A stretch of DNA of 64,000 bases from Streptococcus sanguinis (GTDB taxonomy: Bacteria; Bacillota; Bacilli; Lactobacillales; Streptococcaceae): NCBI RefSeq assembly GCF_001078705.1, contig NZ_CDMW01000001.1, positions 129,106 through 193,105 on the forward strand, given 5' to 3'. The stretch's first letter is position 1; each line of letters begins with the position of its first letter. The translations under genes and the position numbers were made by a program. This document shows, one piece after another, positions 34,798 through 43,506 of this stretch. The notes beneath the pieces are model-generated. The model saw nothing but the letters and a program-made list of their open reading frames with translations. It was not told the origin of the DNA and ran no database searches.

Positions 34798-35694
34798 ATG
34801 GTAAAACGATTCATTAGTTCAAATGCTTCAGAAATTTTAAGTATGACTGCGCTGGAGCTGAAACAGAGCATCAAGGCCAGTGAGGGCCGCGTTATCCTGT
34901 CTGAAAACGTAGCTTTTAAAGAATCTTATATCGGTGATGTGACCAATGCAGAGATCGCTCGGTCTTTTGGTGCTGACTTGATTCTGCTGAATGGGATTGA
35001 TATCTTCCAGCCTTTTGTAGCTGGTCTGGATGCCAAGGAAGATTTTGTTGAGGAGCTGCACCGCTTGGTGGGCCGTCCTATCGGTATCAATCTGGAGCCG
35101 GTGGATAGTCAGGCCCAGATGGCAGGAGAACGCCTAATCATAGATGAGGGGCGTCAGGCTAGTCTAGCAACCATTCAGCGAGCAGAAGAGTTGGGCGTTG
35201 ACTTTATCTGCCTGACGGGTAATCCGGGGACTGGTGTCACCAATCAAGCCATTATTGACACCATTCGAGTGGTCAAGGAGAATTTTTCAGGCCTCCTGAT
35301 TGCAGGTAAAATGCATGCTTCAGGTGTGGATGAGCCGGTAGCAGATCTGGAAGCAATCGCTCAATTTATCGAAGCAGGCGTTGATATTGTCCTAGCACCG
35401 GCAGTCGGCAGTGTGCCTGGCTTTGATGAGCAGGACTTGAAGCAGATTGTCCGCCTGGCCCATCAAAAGGGGGCTCTGGTTATGAGTGCTATCGGTACCA
35501 GCCAAGAGAGTGCTGATGAGGATATTGTCAAGCAAATGGCCATCCGCAACAAAATCTGTGGTGTAGATATCCAGCATATCGGAGATTCCGGCTACGGCTG
35601 TCTGGCTCCGGTGGAAAATATCTTTGCCATGAGTAAGGCTCTCAGAGGGCAGCGCCACACCATTTCCATGATTTCGCGTTCGATTAATAGATAG
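34798..35694 (+). CDS. TIM-barrel protein of the DUF7916/BtpA-like type
   Basis: 298 residues with alternating beta/alpha pattern: VILSENVAFKESYIGDVTNA, GADLILLNGIDIFQPF, GINLEPVDS, GVDFICLTGNPGTGV, LLIAGKMHASGV, GVDIVLAPAVGSVPG, CGVDIQHIGDSGYG. The glycine/charged loop ends suggest a phosphate-binding barrel, probably acting on a phosphorylated sugar or related metabolite. I know similar proteins only as uncharacterised partners of sugar PTS genes. Its cre-controlled promoter and the divergent ROK repressor next door place it in the carbohydrate island. No catalytic assignment is justified. Confidence 0.65.
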   Translation: MVKRFISSNASEILSMTALELKQSIKASEGRVILSENVAFKESYIGDVTNAEIARSFGADLILLNGIDIFQPFVAGLDAKEDFVEELHRLVGRPIGINLEPVDSQAQMAGERLIIDEGRQASLATIQRAEELGVDFICLTGNPGTGVTNQAIIDTIRVVKENFSGLLIAGKMHASGVDEPVADLEAIAQFIEAGVDIVLAPAVGSVPGFDEQDLKQIVRLAHQKGALVMSAIGTSQESADEDIVKQMAIRNKICGVDIQHIGDSGYGCLAPVENIFAMSKALRGQRHTISMISRSINR

Positions 35695-35700
35695 TAAAAT

Positions 35701-35757
35701 GAGACAGGCTTTTAGGGGGGAAGCTCCTAGAAGGCCTGTCTCTATTTTTTTTATAAA
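35701..35757 (+). terminator. Terminator after the TIM-barrel gene
   Basis: GAGACAGGC pairs with GCCTGTCTC, with an inner TTTAGG/CCTAGAA extension and a long T-run. Confidence 0.8.
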
Positions 35758-35758
35758 A

Positions 35759-35787
35759 GAAAGACCGAGATTCTTGTCTCGGACTTT
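35759..35787 (-). terminator. Terminator of the ROK gene
   Basis: AAAG-CCGAGA pairs with TCTCGG-CTTT on the minus strand, overlapping the ROK stop codon. Confidence 0.7.
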
Positions 35788-36982
35788 ATAGGTTTCCTTT
35801 TTTATCCAAAAATTCATGATAGACACAGAGACTGACTGCAGAGCGGGCAATGCTGTATTTAGAGTAGGGGATAATAACAATCTCTGCTTGTTTTTGTTTT
35901 GGAAAGAGAGGTACTTCCTGCTCTAACTGAGCCAGAACCTGCTCGGCAATAACCGGATAGGAGAATATTTGGCCGTCCAGATAAATCCTTTCGCTATCAA
36001 TAAGCTGGCAGAGGTTGGAAATGGAAATGGCCAGATAGCGGCAGGCAGTATGAATCAACTCAATGCTGCCCAAGTCTCCTAAGCGATAGGCGGTCATCAG
36101 ACTTGTCAAATCAATGTCATTAGCATCCTCTACAAGGGTCTTTAAGAGCGAGGTCTGGGAAGCCCGATACAGGATAGCTGCTTTATCAATAAGAGCGCTC
36201 TCACTGGCATAAACCTGCAGGCAGCCGTGCTTGCCGCAAGGACAGCGCTCGCCTTCAGGATTGATGACGGTATGCCCCACCTCCCCGATAAGATAATTAT
36301 CCTGGCTGTAAATGCTGCCCTTGTACATGTAAGAGCAATGAATACCTCTGGCGACATGATAGACGATAAAATTACTGTCTGTCGGATGATAGCTAAAGAG
36401 GCGTTCAGCCAGTGTCAAACAGTGGGACTTATTGGCAAAGTAGACAGGGAGGTCAAAGGCCTCTTGAATAGTCCGCAGGTTAATCTGTCCCCAGTGGGGA
36501 TTTTTAGAAATGATAAAATCACTCTCTGAGAGATTCACATGCCCCGGCAGTCCGAGGGCAATCGCTGAGATGGGGTATTGGCTGTTCTTTTTCAGAAAAT
36601 CTTGAATCAGCCGGATAATTTCCTGGTCAGACGGGCCGCCTGTCACCTCGACCTGATAAGTCCGAATGCTGCTTTCTGCAATCTCACCGGTATTGTCAGC
36701 GATGACTATGGCCAGCTGTTTTTCAGAAATCTCAAAGCCCAGATAGTAGCGGCTACGAGGCGCAATATCTAGCAGGGTTTTCTTGCGGCCTACGCTCTCG
36801 TCATTGAGCTCACCCAGCTCCAGAACCAAGCCTTCCTTGATCAGTTCATTGATGATACTGCCAGTCGTGGCTGGTGTAATTTGAGTTTCTTTTGAAATAT
36901 CAATCCGAGAAATCGGTCGTTTGGCATAGAGCTGATCCAGGACAGTTGCCCTTAGCTCGTTTTGTTTTCTAGTTCGTGTCAT
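35786..36982 (-). CDS. ROK-family (XylR/NagC-type) transcriptional repressor
   Basis: 398 residues: N-terminal MarR-like winged helix (RPISRIDISKETQITPATTGSIINELIKEG), then a ROK ATPase-like sugar-binding domain with the zinc motif GERCPCGKHGCLQVYAS. It is divergent from the PTS-bgaC operon and convergent with the TIM-barrel gene, so it probably represses one or both, released by a sugar or sugar phosphate derived from beta-galactosides. ATG 36982 has GGAAAC upstream and TAGTAT as a possible -10. Confidence 0.88.
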   Translation of the reverse strand: MTRTRKQNELRATVLDQLYAKRPISRIDISKETQITPATTGSIINELIKEGLVLELGELNDESVGRKKTLLDIAPRSRYYLGFEISEKQLAIVIADNTGEIAESSIRTYQVEVTGGPSDQEIIRLIQDFLKKNSQYPISAIALGLPGHVNLSESDFIISKNPHWGQINLRTIQEAFDLPVYFANKSHCLTLAERLFSYHPTDSNFIVYHVARGIHCSYMYKGSIYSQDNYLIGEVGHTVINPEGERCPCGKHGCLQVYASESALIDKAAILYRASQTSLLKTLVEDANDIDLTSLMTAYRLGDLGSIELIHTACRYLAISISNLCQLIDSERIYLDGQIFSYPVIAEQVLAQLEQEVPLFPKQKQAEIVIIPYSKYSIARSAVSLCVYHEFLDKKGNL

Positions 36983-37029
36983 CTTGTTTCCTCTGCTGCT
37001 ATACTATCAAAAAAAGCTAGAAATCTCAA

Positions 37030-37067
37030 ATGTAAGCGTTGACATAGTACAGAAAAATAGTTATAAT
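37030..37067 (+). promoter_or_regulatory. Promoter of the PTS-bgaC operon with perfect cre site
   Basis: TTGACA (37039-37044), 17-bp spacer, TATAAT (37062-37067): both hexamers perfect. ATGTAAGCGTTGACA (37030-37044) fits the CcpA consensus WTGNAANCGNWNNCW at every position and covers the -35, so repression by preferred sugars is strongly predicted. Confidence 0.85.
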
Positions 37068-37186
37068 ATTTATAGAATATTAATAACATGGTTGAAAATA
37101 TTCTTTTTTTGGGTTTTTGTTTATATATTAAAAATAAATGGTAAGCATCGTTGCAGGCTAGGTTAGATTCATAAAGGAGGATGCCG

Positions 37187-37504
37187 ATGGAAACAAAACA
37201 AATTATGTTAGTCTGTGCGGCTGGGATGAGCACCAGTCTCATGGTCAATAAAATGCAGAAAGCTGCAGAGGAGCGCGGCTTAGCTGCGACGATATTTGCG
37301 GTGCCAGTATCAGAAGCAGAAGACTATCTAAGCGAGAAAAAGGTTGATGTCCTTTTGCTGGGGCCTCAGGTCCGCTATCTGCTGGAGGATTTACAGGAAA
37401 AACTAGCTTCAAAAGGCATTCCGGTCGATGTTATCCCTATGACGGACTACGGAATGATGAAAGGGGATAAGGTCCTGGATCTGGCAGAGTCGCTCATGAA
37501 GTAG
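37187..37504 (+). CDS. PTS lactose/cellobiose-family IIB component
   Basis: 105 residues with the phospho-cysteine motif MLVCAAGMSTSLMV near the N-terminus and the IIB lac/cel fold (DVLLLGPQVRYLLEDL). It passes phosphate from IIA to the incoming sugar. The start at Met 37187 is favoured over Met 37181 because AAAGGAGG directly abuts the latter. First gene of the operon IIB-IIA-IIC-bgaC-AKR. Confidence 0.92.
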   Translation: METKQIMLVCAAGMSTSLMVNKMQKAAEERGLAATIFAVPVSEAEDYLSEKKVDVLLLGPQVRYLLEDLQEKLASKGIPVDVIPMTDYGMMKGDKVLDLAESLMK

Positions 37505-37512
37505 GTACTCCT

Positions 37513-37830
37513 ATGGAAAATAAAGATTCTTTAGAGGTCGCTATGACCCTCATTATGTATGGCGGAGAGGCCAAGTCTTGTGCTATCGAAGCCATCGCAG
37601 CAGCTAAAAAACAGGATTTTGAGAGAGCTCAGGAGAGGCTGAGTCAGGCTCAGAAGGCCCTGCTACAAGCCCATCATGCTCAAGCTGAAATGCTGAGCAA
37701 GGAGGCGCAAGGAGAAAAGACAGAACTTAGTTTATTTATGGTGCATGGGCAGGATCATCTCATGACCAGTATCGCCTTTGTTGATTTGGCAAAGGAGATT
37801 GTTGATTTGCATAAAAAATTTGATGAATAG
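37513..37830 (+). CDS. PTS lactose/cellobiose-family IIA component
   Basis: 105 residues, helical, with the active His in FMVHGQDHLMTSIAF and the typical N-terminal MTLIMYGGEAKSCAIEAI. It accepts phosphate from HPr. Eight bases after IIB. Confidence 0.92.
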   Translation: MENKDSLEVAMTLIMYGGEAKSCAIEAIAAAKKQDFERAQERLSQAQKALLQAHHAQAEMLSKEAQGEKTELSLFMVHGQDHLMTSIAFVDLAKEIVDLHKKFDE

Positions 37831-37841
37831 GAGAAATGCAG

Positions 37842-39197
37842 ATGAGTAGTTTGGTTGATAAATGGCAAGCGCGTCTCATGCCTATTGCCAATAAAATCGG
37901 CAACCAAAAATTTCTGGTTGCCCTGCGGGATTCCTTTATCGGGACCTTACCTGTGATTATGACGGGCTCTTTCGCCCTCATGGTCAATGCCTTTCTATCT
38001 GACTTGCCAGGACAGTTCGGCTGGACCTGGATTTCCTCTACCTTCCAGTGGCTGATTGATATTAACTGGCTGGTATTTAAGGGCAGTATTCCTATCGTTA
38101 CCCTCTTGTTCCTCTTTACCTTCGGGGTCAATATCGCAAAGATTTATAATACTGATAAAGTGTCTGCCGGTCTGGTAGCTGTGGCCTCCTATATCATTAC
38201 CATTGGTGGCTCAGTTACTAAAACCTTTGAGTTGGCTGGCAAAACACCGGGGCTGAGCAAGGCAATTTCAAAACTTCCAGAGCTAAAACTTGACGGCAGT
38301 GACCTGTCTGTGACGATTAACAGTGTCATTCCAGGAGACCAGATCAGTGCGCGTGGCTATTTTACTGCCATTCTGATTGGTTTTGTGTCAGCCATCATCT
38401 TCTGTAAGGTCATGAATCGTAACTGGACTATCAAGCTTCCAGATTCCGTTCCGCCAGCTATCATGAAGCCGTTCCTGTCTATCATTCCGGCTGCGATTGC
38501 CATGTATGTCGTGGGGATTGCGACCTATCTCTTTAATCTGGTGACAGGCGAGCTGTTGATTGACTGGATTTACAAGATTCTTCAGGCGCCGCTTCTCAGC
38601 TTGTCTCAAAGCTTCTGGGCTGTACTGCTCATTGTCTTTCTCAATAAGATTTTCTGGTTCTTCGGCCTGCACGGCGGTAATGTGCTGGCGCCAGTTATGG
38701 CCAGTCTCTTTGGTGTGACCATGCTGGCTAATCTAGAAGCTTATCAGGCTGGGCATGCGATTCCTTACATGTGGACGGATAATTCTTTCGGTGCTTTTGT
38801 CTGGTTTGATGCGATTGGGGTTGCCATTGCCATTCTCTGGCAATCTCGGAACAAGCACTATCGCGAAGTGGCTAAGTTGGGAATTTTCCCAATGGTCTTC
38901 AACATCGGTGAGCCGGTCATGTACGGTCTGCCAATCGTTTTGAATCCGATTATGTTCATTCCTTATGTCCTGACGCCAATGGTCATGGTAACAGTAGCCT
39001 ACTTTGCAACCTCTATGGGCTTGGTTGCGCCGGTTACTCAAAACGTTACTTGGGTAATGCCGCCGATTCTCTACGGTTTCTTTGCGACAGCCTTCGACTG
39101 GCGGGCAATTATTCTTTCGCTGGTTAATATCGCTATTTCGACCGCTATATATCTGCCCTTTGTCAAGATGGCAGATAAACAGGAGGAGCTTGGATAG
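37842..39197 (+). CDS. PTS lactose/cellobiose-family IIC permease
   Basis: 451 residues, about ten membrane helices, EIIC type: KFLVALRDSFIGTLPVIMTG, then the conserved FNIGEPVMYGLPIVLNPI sugar-site loop. The start at Met 37842 is preferred to Met 37836 on spacing from GGAGA. Together with BgaC it probably imports a beta-1,3-galactoside as its phosphate, or supplies the substrate family; note that BgaC itself belongs to an unphosphorylated-substrate family. Confidence 0.92.
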   Translation: MSSLVDKWQARLMPIANKIGNQKFLVALRDSFIGTLPVIMTGSFALMVNAFLSDLPGQFGWTWISSTFQWLIDINWLVFKGSIPIVTLLFLFTFGVNIAKIYNTDKVSAGLVAVASYIITIGGSVTKTFELAGKTPGLSKAISKLPELKLDGSDLSVTINSVIPGDQISARGYFTAILIGFVSAIIFCKVMNRNWTIKLPDSVPPAIMKPFLSIIPAAIAMYVVGIATYLFNLVTGELLIDWIYKILQAPLLSLSQSFWAVLLIVFLNKIFWFFGLHGGNVLAPVMASLFGVTMLANLEAYQAGHAIPYMWTDNSFGAFVWFDAIGVAIAILWQSRNKHYREVAKLGIFPMVFNIGEPVMYGLPIVLNPIMFIPYVLTPMVMVTVAYFATSMGLVAPVTQNVTWVMPPILYGFFATAFDWRAIILSLVNIAISTAIYLPFVKMADKQEELG

Positions 39198-40976
39198 ATG
39201 GCAAAATTTGAAATTAAAGAAGAATTTTACCTGGATGGCAAACCTTTTAAGATTTTATCGGGAGCTATTCAGTATTTCCGGCTTCATCCAGACCAGTGGC
39301 GAGATACCCTTTACAATCTCAAAGCTCTAGGCTTTAATACGGTAGAAACCTATATTCCTTGGGCATTGCATGAACCTCAGGAAGGTCAGTTTCAGGCAGA
39401 GGGCATGCTGGATTTTGAAGCATACTTCAAGTTGGTTGAGGAGATGGGGCTTTATCTCATTGTCCGTCCGACGCCTTACATCTGTGCAGAGTTTGACTTT
39501 GGCGGCCTGCCGGCTTGGCTCTTGAGATATCCTTCGATGCGCCTGCGGGTCAATCATCCGCTTTTTCTGGAAAAGGTCAGTCATTTCTATGACTGGCTCT
39601 TTCCCAAGCTTCTGCCCTATCAGAGTGATCAAGGCGGACCTATCCTCATGATGCAGGTGGAAAATGAATACGGTTCTTACGCCGAGGACAAGGCCTACAT
39701 GCGTAGCATTGCGCAGATGATGAAGGTTCGAGGAGTTACGGTTCCCCTCTTTACTTCTGATGGGACATGGATAGAGGCTTTGGAGTCTGGAACCTTGATT
39801 GAGGATGATATTTTTGTAACGGGGAATTTCGGCTCTCAACCCAAGGAAAATACAGATAATCTGCGAGCTTTCATGGAGCGCTATGGCAAAAAATGGCCGC
39901 TTATGTGTACCGAGTTTTGGGATGGCTGGTTCAGCCGCTGGAGCGAGGAAATCGTTCGGCGGGAAGCAGAAGATTTGGCCCAGGATGTCAAAGAAATGCT
40001 GCAGCTGGGCAGCATGAACCTTTTCCTACTGAGGGGCGGGACCAATTTTGGATTTATCAGTGGCTGTTCAGCCCGCAAAACCAAGGATTTGCCACAGATT
40101 ACCTCCTATGATTTTGATGCACCCATTACTGAGTGGGGGCAGCCGACCGAGAAATACTACGCTGTTCAGCGGGTGACCCACGAGGTCTTCCCAGAGCTTG
40201 AGCAGATGGAGCCTATTAGCCGGCAGGCCAAGACCTATGGCAGTTTTCCGCTGCTTGGTACTGCAAATCTGCTGGATGTTGCAGCGGACATCACAGAGGA
40301 AATTCTGCTGGATTATCCGCAGCCTATGGAGCAGATTGGGCAGAATCATGGCTATATCCTCTACCGTTCTGATATCAAAAATCAATACCATGAGGAAAGG
40401 CTCAAGGCCTTGGAGACTCATGACCGCTGTCATTTCTATGTCAATCAGGAGCACCTAGCTACCCAGTATCGGGAAGAAATCGGTGATGAGATGCTCTTCT
40501 CGGCTGATACCGAGCGGATTCAGATTGATGTGCTAGTGGAAAATATGGGGCGGGTCAACTATGGTTACAAGCTGGGCGCACCCAGTCAATCCAAGGGAGT
40601 CAAGGGTGGTATCATGATTAACCATCAGTTTCGTAAGGGCTGGAAGCATTATGCGCTCAAGTTTGACCAGGAAATGCTGGCCAAGCTAGACTGCTACTCA
40701 GCTCCACCGGAAAGAGTCAAAGCACCGACCTTCTATCGCTTTGAAGCGGAGTTGGATGATATCGCTGATACCTTCATCGACTGCTCTAAGTACGGGAAGG
40801 GCTGTATTTCGGTCAACGGCTTCAACCTTGGCCGCTACTGGAATGAAGGACCGATTCACTATCTCTATGTGCCGTCTGGCTTGCTTAAGGAGAAGAATGA
40901 ATTTATCGTCTTTGAAACTGAAAATGTTAAGATTGAAGAGTTGACCTTGCTTGACCATCCAGTCTATAAGAAATGA
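39198..40976 (+). CDS. bgaC: GH35 beta-galactosidase BgaC
   Basis: 592 residues without signal peptide. GH35 catalytic barrel: IHYFR-like N-terminus (FKILSGAIQYFRLHPDQWRD), acid/base Glu in MQVENEYGSYAED, nucleophile Glu in MCTEFWDGWFSRW, then jelly-roll domains ending NGFNLGRYWNEGPIHYLYVP. Pneumococcal BgaC cleaves terminal beta-1,3-linked galactose, as in N-acetyl-lacto-N-biose and core-1 O-glycans. The ATG directly follows the IIC stop. Pneumococcal bgaC sits with a mannose-class PTS; here it is paired with a lactose/cellobiose-class PTS, a difference worth noting. Confidence 0.93.
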   Translation: MAKFEIKEEFYLDGKPFKILSGAIQYFRLHPDQWRDTLYNLKALGFNTVETYIPWALHEPQEGQFQAEGMLDFEAYFKLVEEMGLYLIVRPTPYICAEFDFGGLPAWLLRYPSMRLRVNHPLFLEKVSHFYDWLFPKLLPYQSDQGGPILMMQVENEYGSYAEDKAYMRSIAQMMKVRGVTVPLFTSDGTWIEALESGTLIEDDIFVTGNFGSQPKENTDNLRAFMERYGKKWPLMCTEFWDGWFSRWSEEIVRREAEDLAQDVKEMLQLGSMNLFLLRGGTNFGFISGCSARKTKDLPQITSYDFDAPITEWGQPTEKYYAVQRVTHEVFPELEQMEPISRQAKTYGSFPLLGTANLLDVAADITEEILLDYPQPMEQIGQNHGYILYRSDIKNQYHEERLKALETHDRCHFYVNQEHLATQYREEIGDEMLFSADTERIQIDVLVENMGRVNYGYKLGAPSQSKGVKGGIMINHQFRKGWKHYALKFDQEMLAKLDCYSAPPERVKAPTFYRFEAELDDIADTFIDCSKYGKGCISVNGFNLGRYWNEGPIHYLYVPSGLLKEKNEFIVFETENVKIEELTLLDHPVYKK

Positions 40977-40985
40977 GGTGCTGCG

Positions 40986-41915
40986 ATGAAATATATGACA
41001 GTCGGGAATGAACTGAAAGAAGCCAGTCAGCTGGTTTTGGGCTGCATGCGATTGGCAGAGCACGATCCCGAAGAGGTCGTTTCCGTTCTTGAAACAGCGG
41101 TAGAAGTGGGAATTAATTTCTTTGACCACTCAGATGTTTATGCTGGTGGGCAATCTGAAGCCAAGTTTGCGAAGGCTCTTCGTACGGCTAAGATCCCCCG
41201 GGACCGAGTTCTCATCCAGTCTAAGTGCGGACTGCGGGATGTTCACACCAACTACCATTTTGACTTTTCTAAGGATTATATCATCAGTTCGGTTGAAGGC
41301 AGTTTGGAGCGCTTGCAGACAGACTATCTGGATGTGCTCCTCCTACACCGGCCAGATGCTCTTATGGAGCCGGAAGAGGTGGCTGAGGCTTTCTCACAGC
41401 TACACCAAGCTGGGAAGGTCCGCTATTTCGGAGTCAGCAATCAAAATCCTTATCAAATCGAGCTGCTGCAGAAGAGTGTAGAGCAGCCCTTGATTGCCAA
41501 CCAACTGCAGTTTGGTCCAGCCCATACTCCGATGCTGGATGCTGGGCTCAATGCCAATATGCTCAATCCTTTGGCAATCGTTCGGGATGGTAGTGTGCTG
41601 GACTATTGTCGATTGCATCATATCACGATTCAGCCTTGGTCACCATTTCAGGTCGACTTGAACCAGGGACTCTTTATGGAGCATCCTAAATATGCTCAGC
41701 TTACAGAAACTTTGCTTGCCTTTGCGTCAGACTATCAAGTTTCTTTTGAAGCCTTAGTTCTCGCCTGGATTTTGCGTCATCCGGCTCAGATGCAGCCGAT
41801 TGTTGGCACCATGAATCCGCAGCGAATTCGCTCAATGGTGGCTGCTTTTGATATTGAGCTCTCTCGGGCTGACTGGTATAAGATATACAAGAGCGCGGGG
41901 AATCCTCTGCCCTGA
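40986..41915 (+). CDS. Aldo/keto reductase (YdhF-like)
   Basis: 309 residues, (beta/alpha)8 AKR fold: catalytic Asp/Tyr in FFDHSDVYAGG, Lys in IQSKCGLR, His in LLLHRPDALMEPEEV, and the C-terminal NADPH-binding VGTMNPQRIRSM. Probably reduces a carbonyl of a sugar or sugar breakdown product with NADPH. GAGGTGCTGCG precedes the ATG, 9 bases after bgaC; last gene of the operon. Confidence 0.88.
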   Translation: MKYMTVGNELKEASQLVLGCMRLAEHDPEEVVSVLETAVEVGINFFDHSDVYAGGQSEAKFAKALRTAKIPRDRVLIQSKCGLRDVHTNYHFDFSKDYIISSVEGSLERLQTDYLDVLLLHRPDALMEPEEVAEAFSQLHQAGKVRYFGVSNQNPYQIELLQKSVEQPLIANQLQFGPAHTPMLDAGLNANMLNPLAIVRDGSVLDYCRLHHITIQPWSPFQVDLNQGLFMEHPKYAQLTETLLAFASDYQVSFEALVLAWILRHPAQMQPIVGTMNPQRIRSMVAAFDIELSRADWYKIYKSAGNPLP

Positions 41916-42033
41916 GCTTGTTTTTGCAGGGAGATTATTTGTTATTCAGAATCAATGAAGGCTAAGAGCAGTGAATCAGTCTGCTTGTTTTATTGATTAA
42001 GCTAGATTCTGTGCCTTATGAAAGGAGAATGAT

Positions 42034-43443
42034 ATGAATAATAAGTTTTCTTGGCAAGCCCTAGCAAAATCCGCTTCTGCTGCCAAGTATGGGAGCGGCT
42101 TGCTGCTATGTGCTTCCCTCTTGTCCTTAGCAGCTTTTACAGCTGTCTCAAGAGTTGAAGCAGAAGATGTTGCGCCTGCCCCTGCCGCAGTAGTTGAAAC
42201 GCCGACTTCTCCAGCAGCACAAGCAAGTCCTGAGGCTGAAAATCCAGCTGTGGCTGAACCCCAAGCAGCTCCTGCAAGTCAGGCCGAATCAGCTGCTAGC
42301 GAGTTGCCAGCTAGTCAGGTCATGTCCGATGAGCAGAAGCAGCGCGCCATTGCTCAGATGGGGGCCAATCAAGGGGATGTCTGGGTTTGGTCGGAGGAAA
42401 ATGTCGTTGAAGAAAATGGGGAGCGTCAAAAGCGCGGTCCTAATGGTGGCCCCGGCCAATTTAATGGCGGAGCCGTCGTGTTAGGCGGTCGTCCGACTTA
42501 TGACCCAGCGGCTGATTGGTACTACCTAGCTTATAAAGGCGAAGGGATGACCGACGAAGAAGCACAGGCTGTCTTTGACAAGGAACGCGGCAAATGGATG
42601 AATGAATTTGATCCTTGGGGCGTTGTGATGGAAATGACGGACAATAAGGCCAGCAATGCTTGGGCGGATATTCGTAACATGCAGGCTTTCGTGCTCCGGA
42701 AGGACTCCAATGTCTGGGAGAAAATTGTGGATCACCCTCAAGGAGTTCAATGGGTTGCTCAATTCAAGGGGAATATGTCCAGCTACGTAGGAGATGCGCG
42801 GCAGGAAGCCTTGGCTGGCGGGGGAACAGCTATTGAGGTATTACCTAAGCAGGATAGGGTTGCCCACTGGGGTTCTGAACAGGCTCGTGATATTCCGAAT
42901 CCTCAGACCATTCGGGCTGTTCTGGTTTCTGTCGAAGCGCGTATTTCTGAAAAATCTGACCCAGATGCCAAGCTTGGTATTCAAGTTGGCGGTGACTGGA
43001 AATTTGCTGAAGAAGTGAGTAAGCCGCTCTGGTATCCAGGAGCTGGTCTGGCTGGTATTCAGAGACTGACCAAGGATTGGGCTCGTTACTATTTTGTCAG
43101 CCTCACTGGTATTCAAGATGCAGTCGAAGAAAGGGCGATTTCACAAGATGAGTTCATGAAGAGTATCGTGCCGTTGGCCGATATGGAGCAGGCCTCTCAA
43201 AATCAAGCCCAGCAGCTAAACCCTGCAAGGCCTGATCTAAAGAGTAGCCAGGTGGAAAATCTGACCTACAAAGCAAGCGGCAAGACGGACCCTCAAGCAG
43301 CGTCTCAAGAGCTAACTCTTGAGCAAGCTTCTTCCAAACAATTGCCTAAGACTGGCAGCCAAAGCAGTCTATTGACTAATTTGCTTGGAATCGGGCTCTT
43401 AGGACTGGGTGCTGGCTTCCTTGGCTTGAAGAAAAAATCTTAG
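42034..43443 (+). CDS. LPXTG surface protein with an unrecognised globular domain
   Basis: 469 residues. Signal peptide (SGLLLCASLLSLAAFTAVS, cleavage near VEAED), Ala/Pro/Glu linker to about residue 100, then a Trp-rich globular domain (about 105-390; GDVWVWSEENVVEENGERQK, RGPNGGPGQFNGGAVVLGG, DPWGVVMEMTDNKASNAWAD, LGIQVGGDWKFAEE), a linker, and sorting signal LPKTGSQSSLLTNLLGIGLL with KKKS. I do not recognise the domain; the many aromatic residues and predicted beta-strands are compatible with a carbohydrate-binding or lyase-like jelly roll, but that is a guess. Own ribosome site AAAGGAGAA; monogenic. Confidence 0.8.
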   Translation: MNNKFSWQALAKSASAAKYGSGLLLCASLLSLAAFTAVSRVEAEDVAPAPAAVVETPTSPAAQASPEAENPAVAEPQAAPASQAESAASELPASQVMSDEQKQRAIAQMGANQGDVWVWSEENVVEENGERQKRGPNGGPGQFNGGAVVLGGRPTYDPAADWYYLAYKGEGMTDEEAQAVFDKERGKWMNEFDPWGVVMEMTDNKASNAWADIRNMQAFVLRKDSNVWEKIVDHPQGVQWVAQFKGNMSSYVGDARQEALAGGGTAIEVLPKQDRVAHWGSEQARDIPNPQTIRAVLVSVEARISEKSDPDAKLGIQVGGDWKFAEEVSKPLWYPGAGLAGIQRLTKDWARYYFVSLTGIQDAVEERAISQDEFMKSIVPLADMEQASQNQAQQLNPARPDLKSSQVENLTYKASGKTDPQAASQELTLEQASSKQLPKTGSQSSLLTNLLGIGLLGLGAGFLGLKKKS

Positions 43444-43476
43444 CTTTGCAAGCTAGAGAAAAAAATAATCTACAAA

Positions 43477-43506
43477 AAAGCAACAGCAGTTTCTAGCTGT
43501 TGCTTT
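43477..43506. terminator. Bidirectional terminator overlapping the NERD gene end
   Basis: AAAGCAACAGC and GCTGTTGCTTT are perfect arms. The last codons and stop of the minus-strand NERD gene lie in one arm. Confidence 0.85.
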
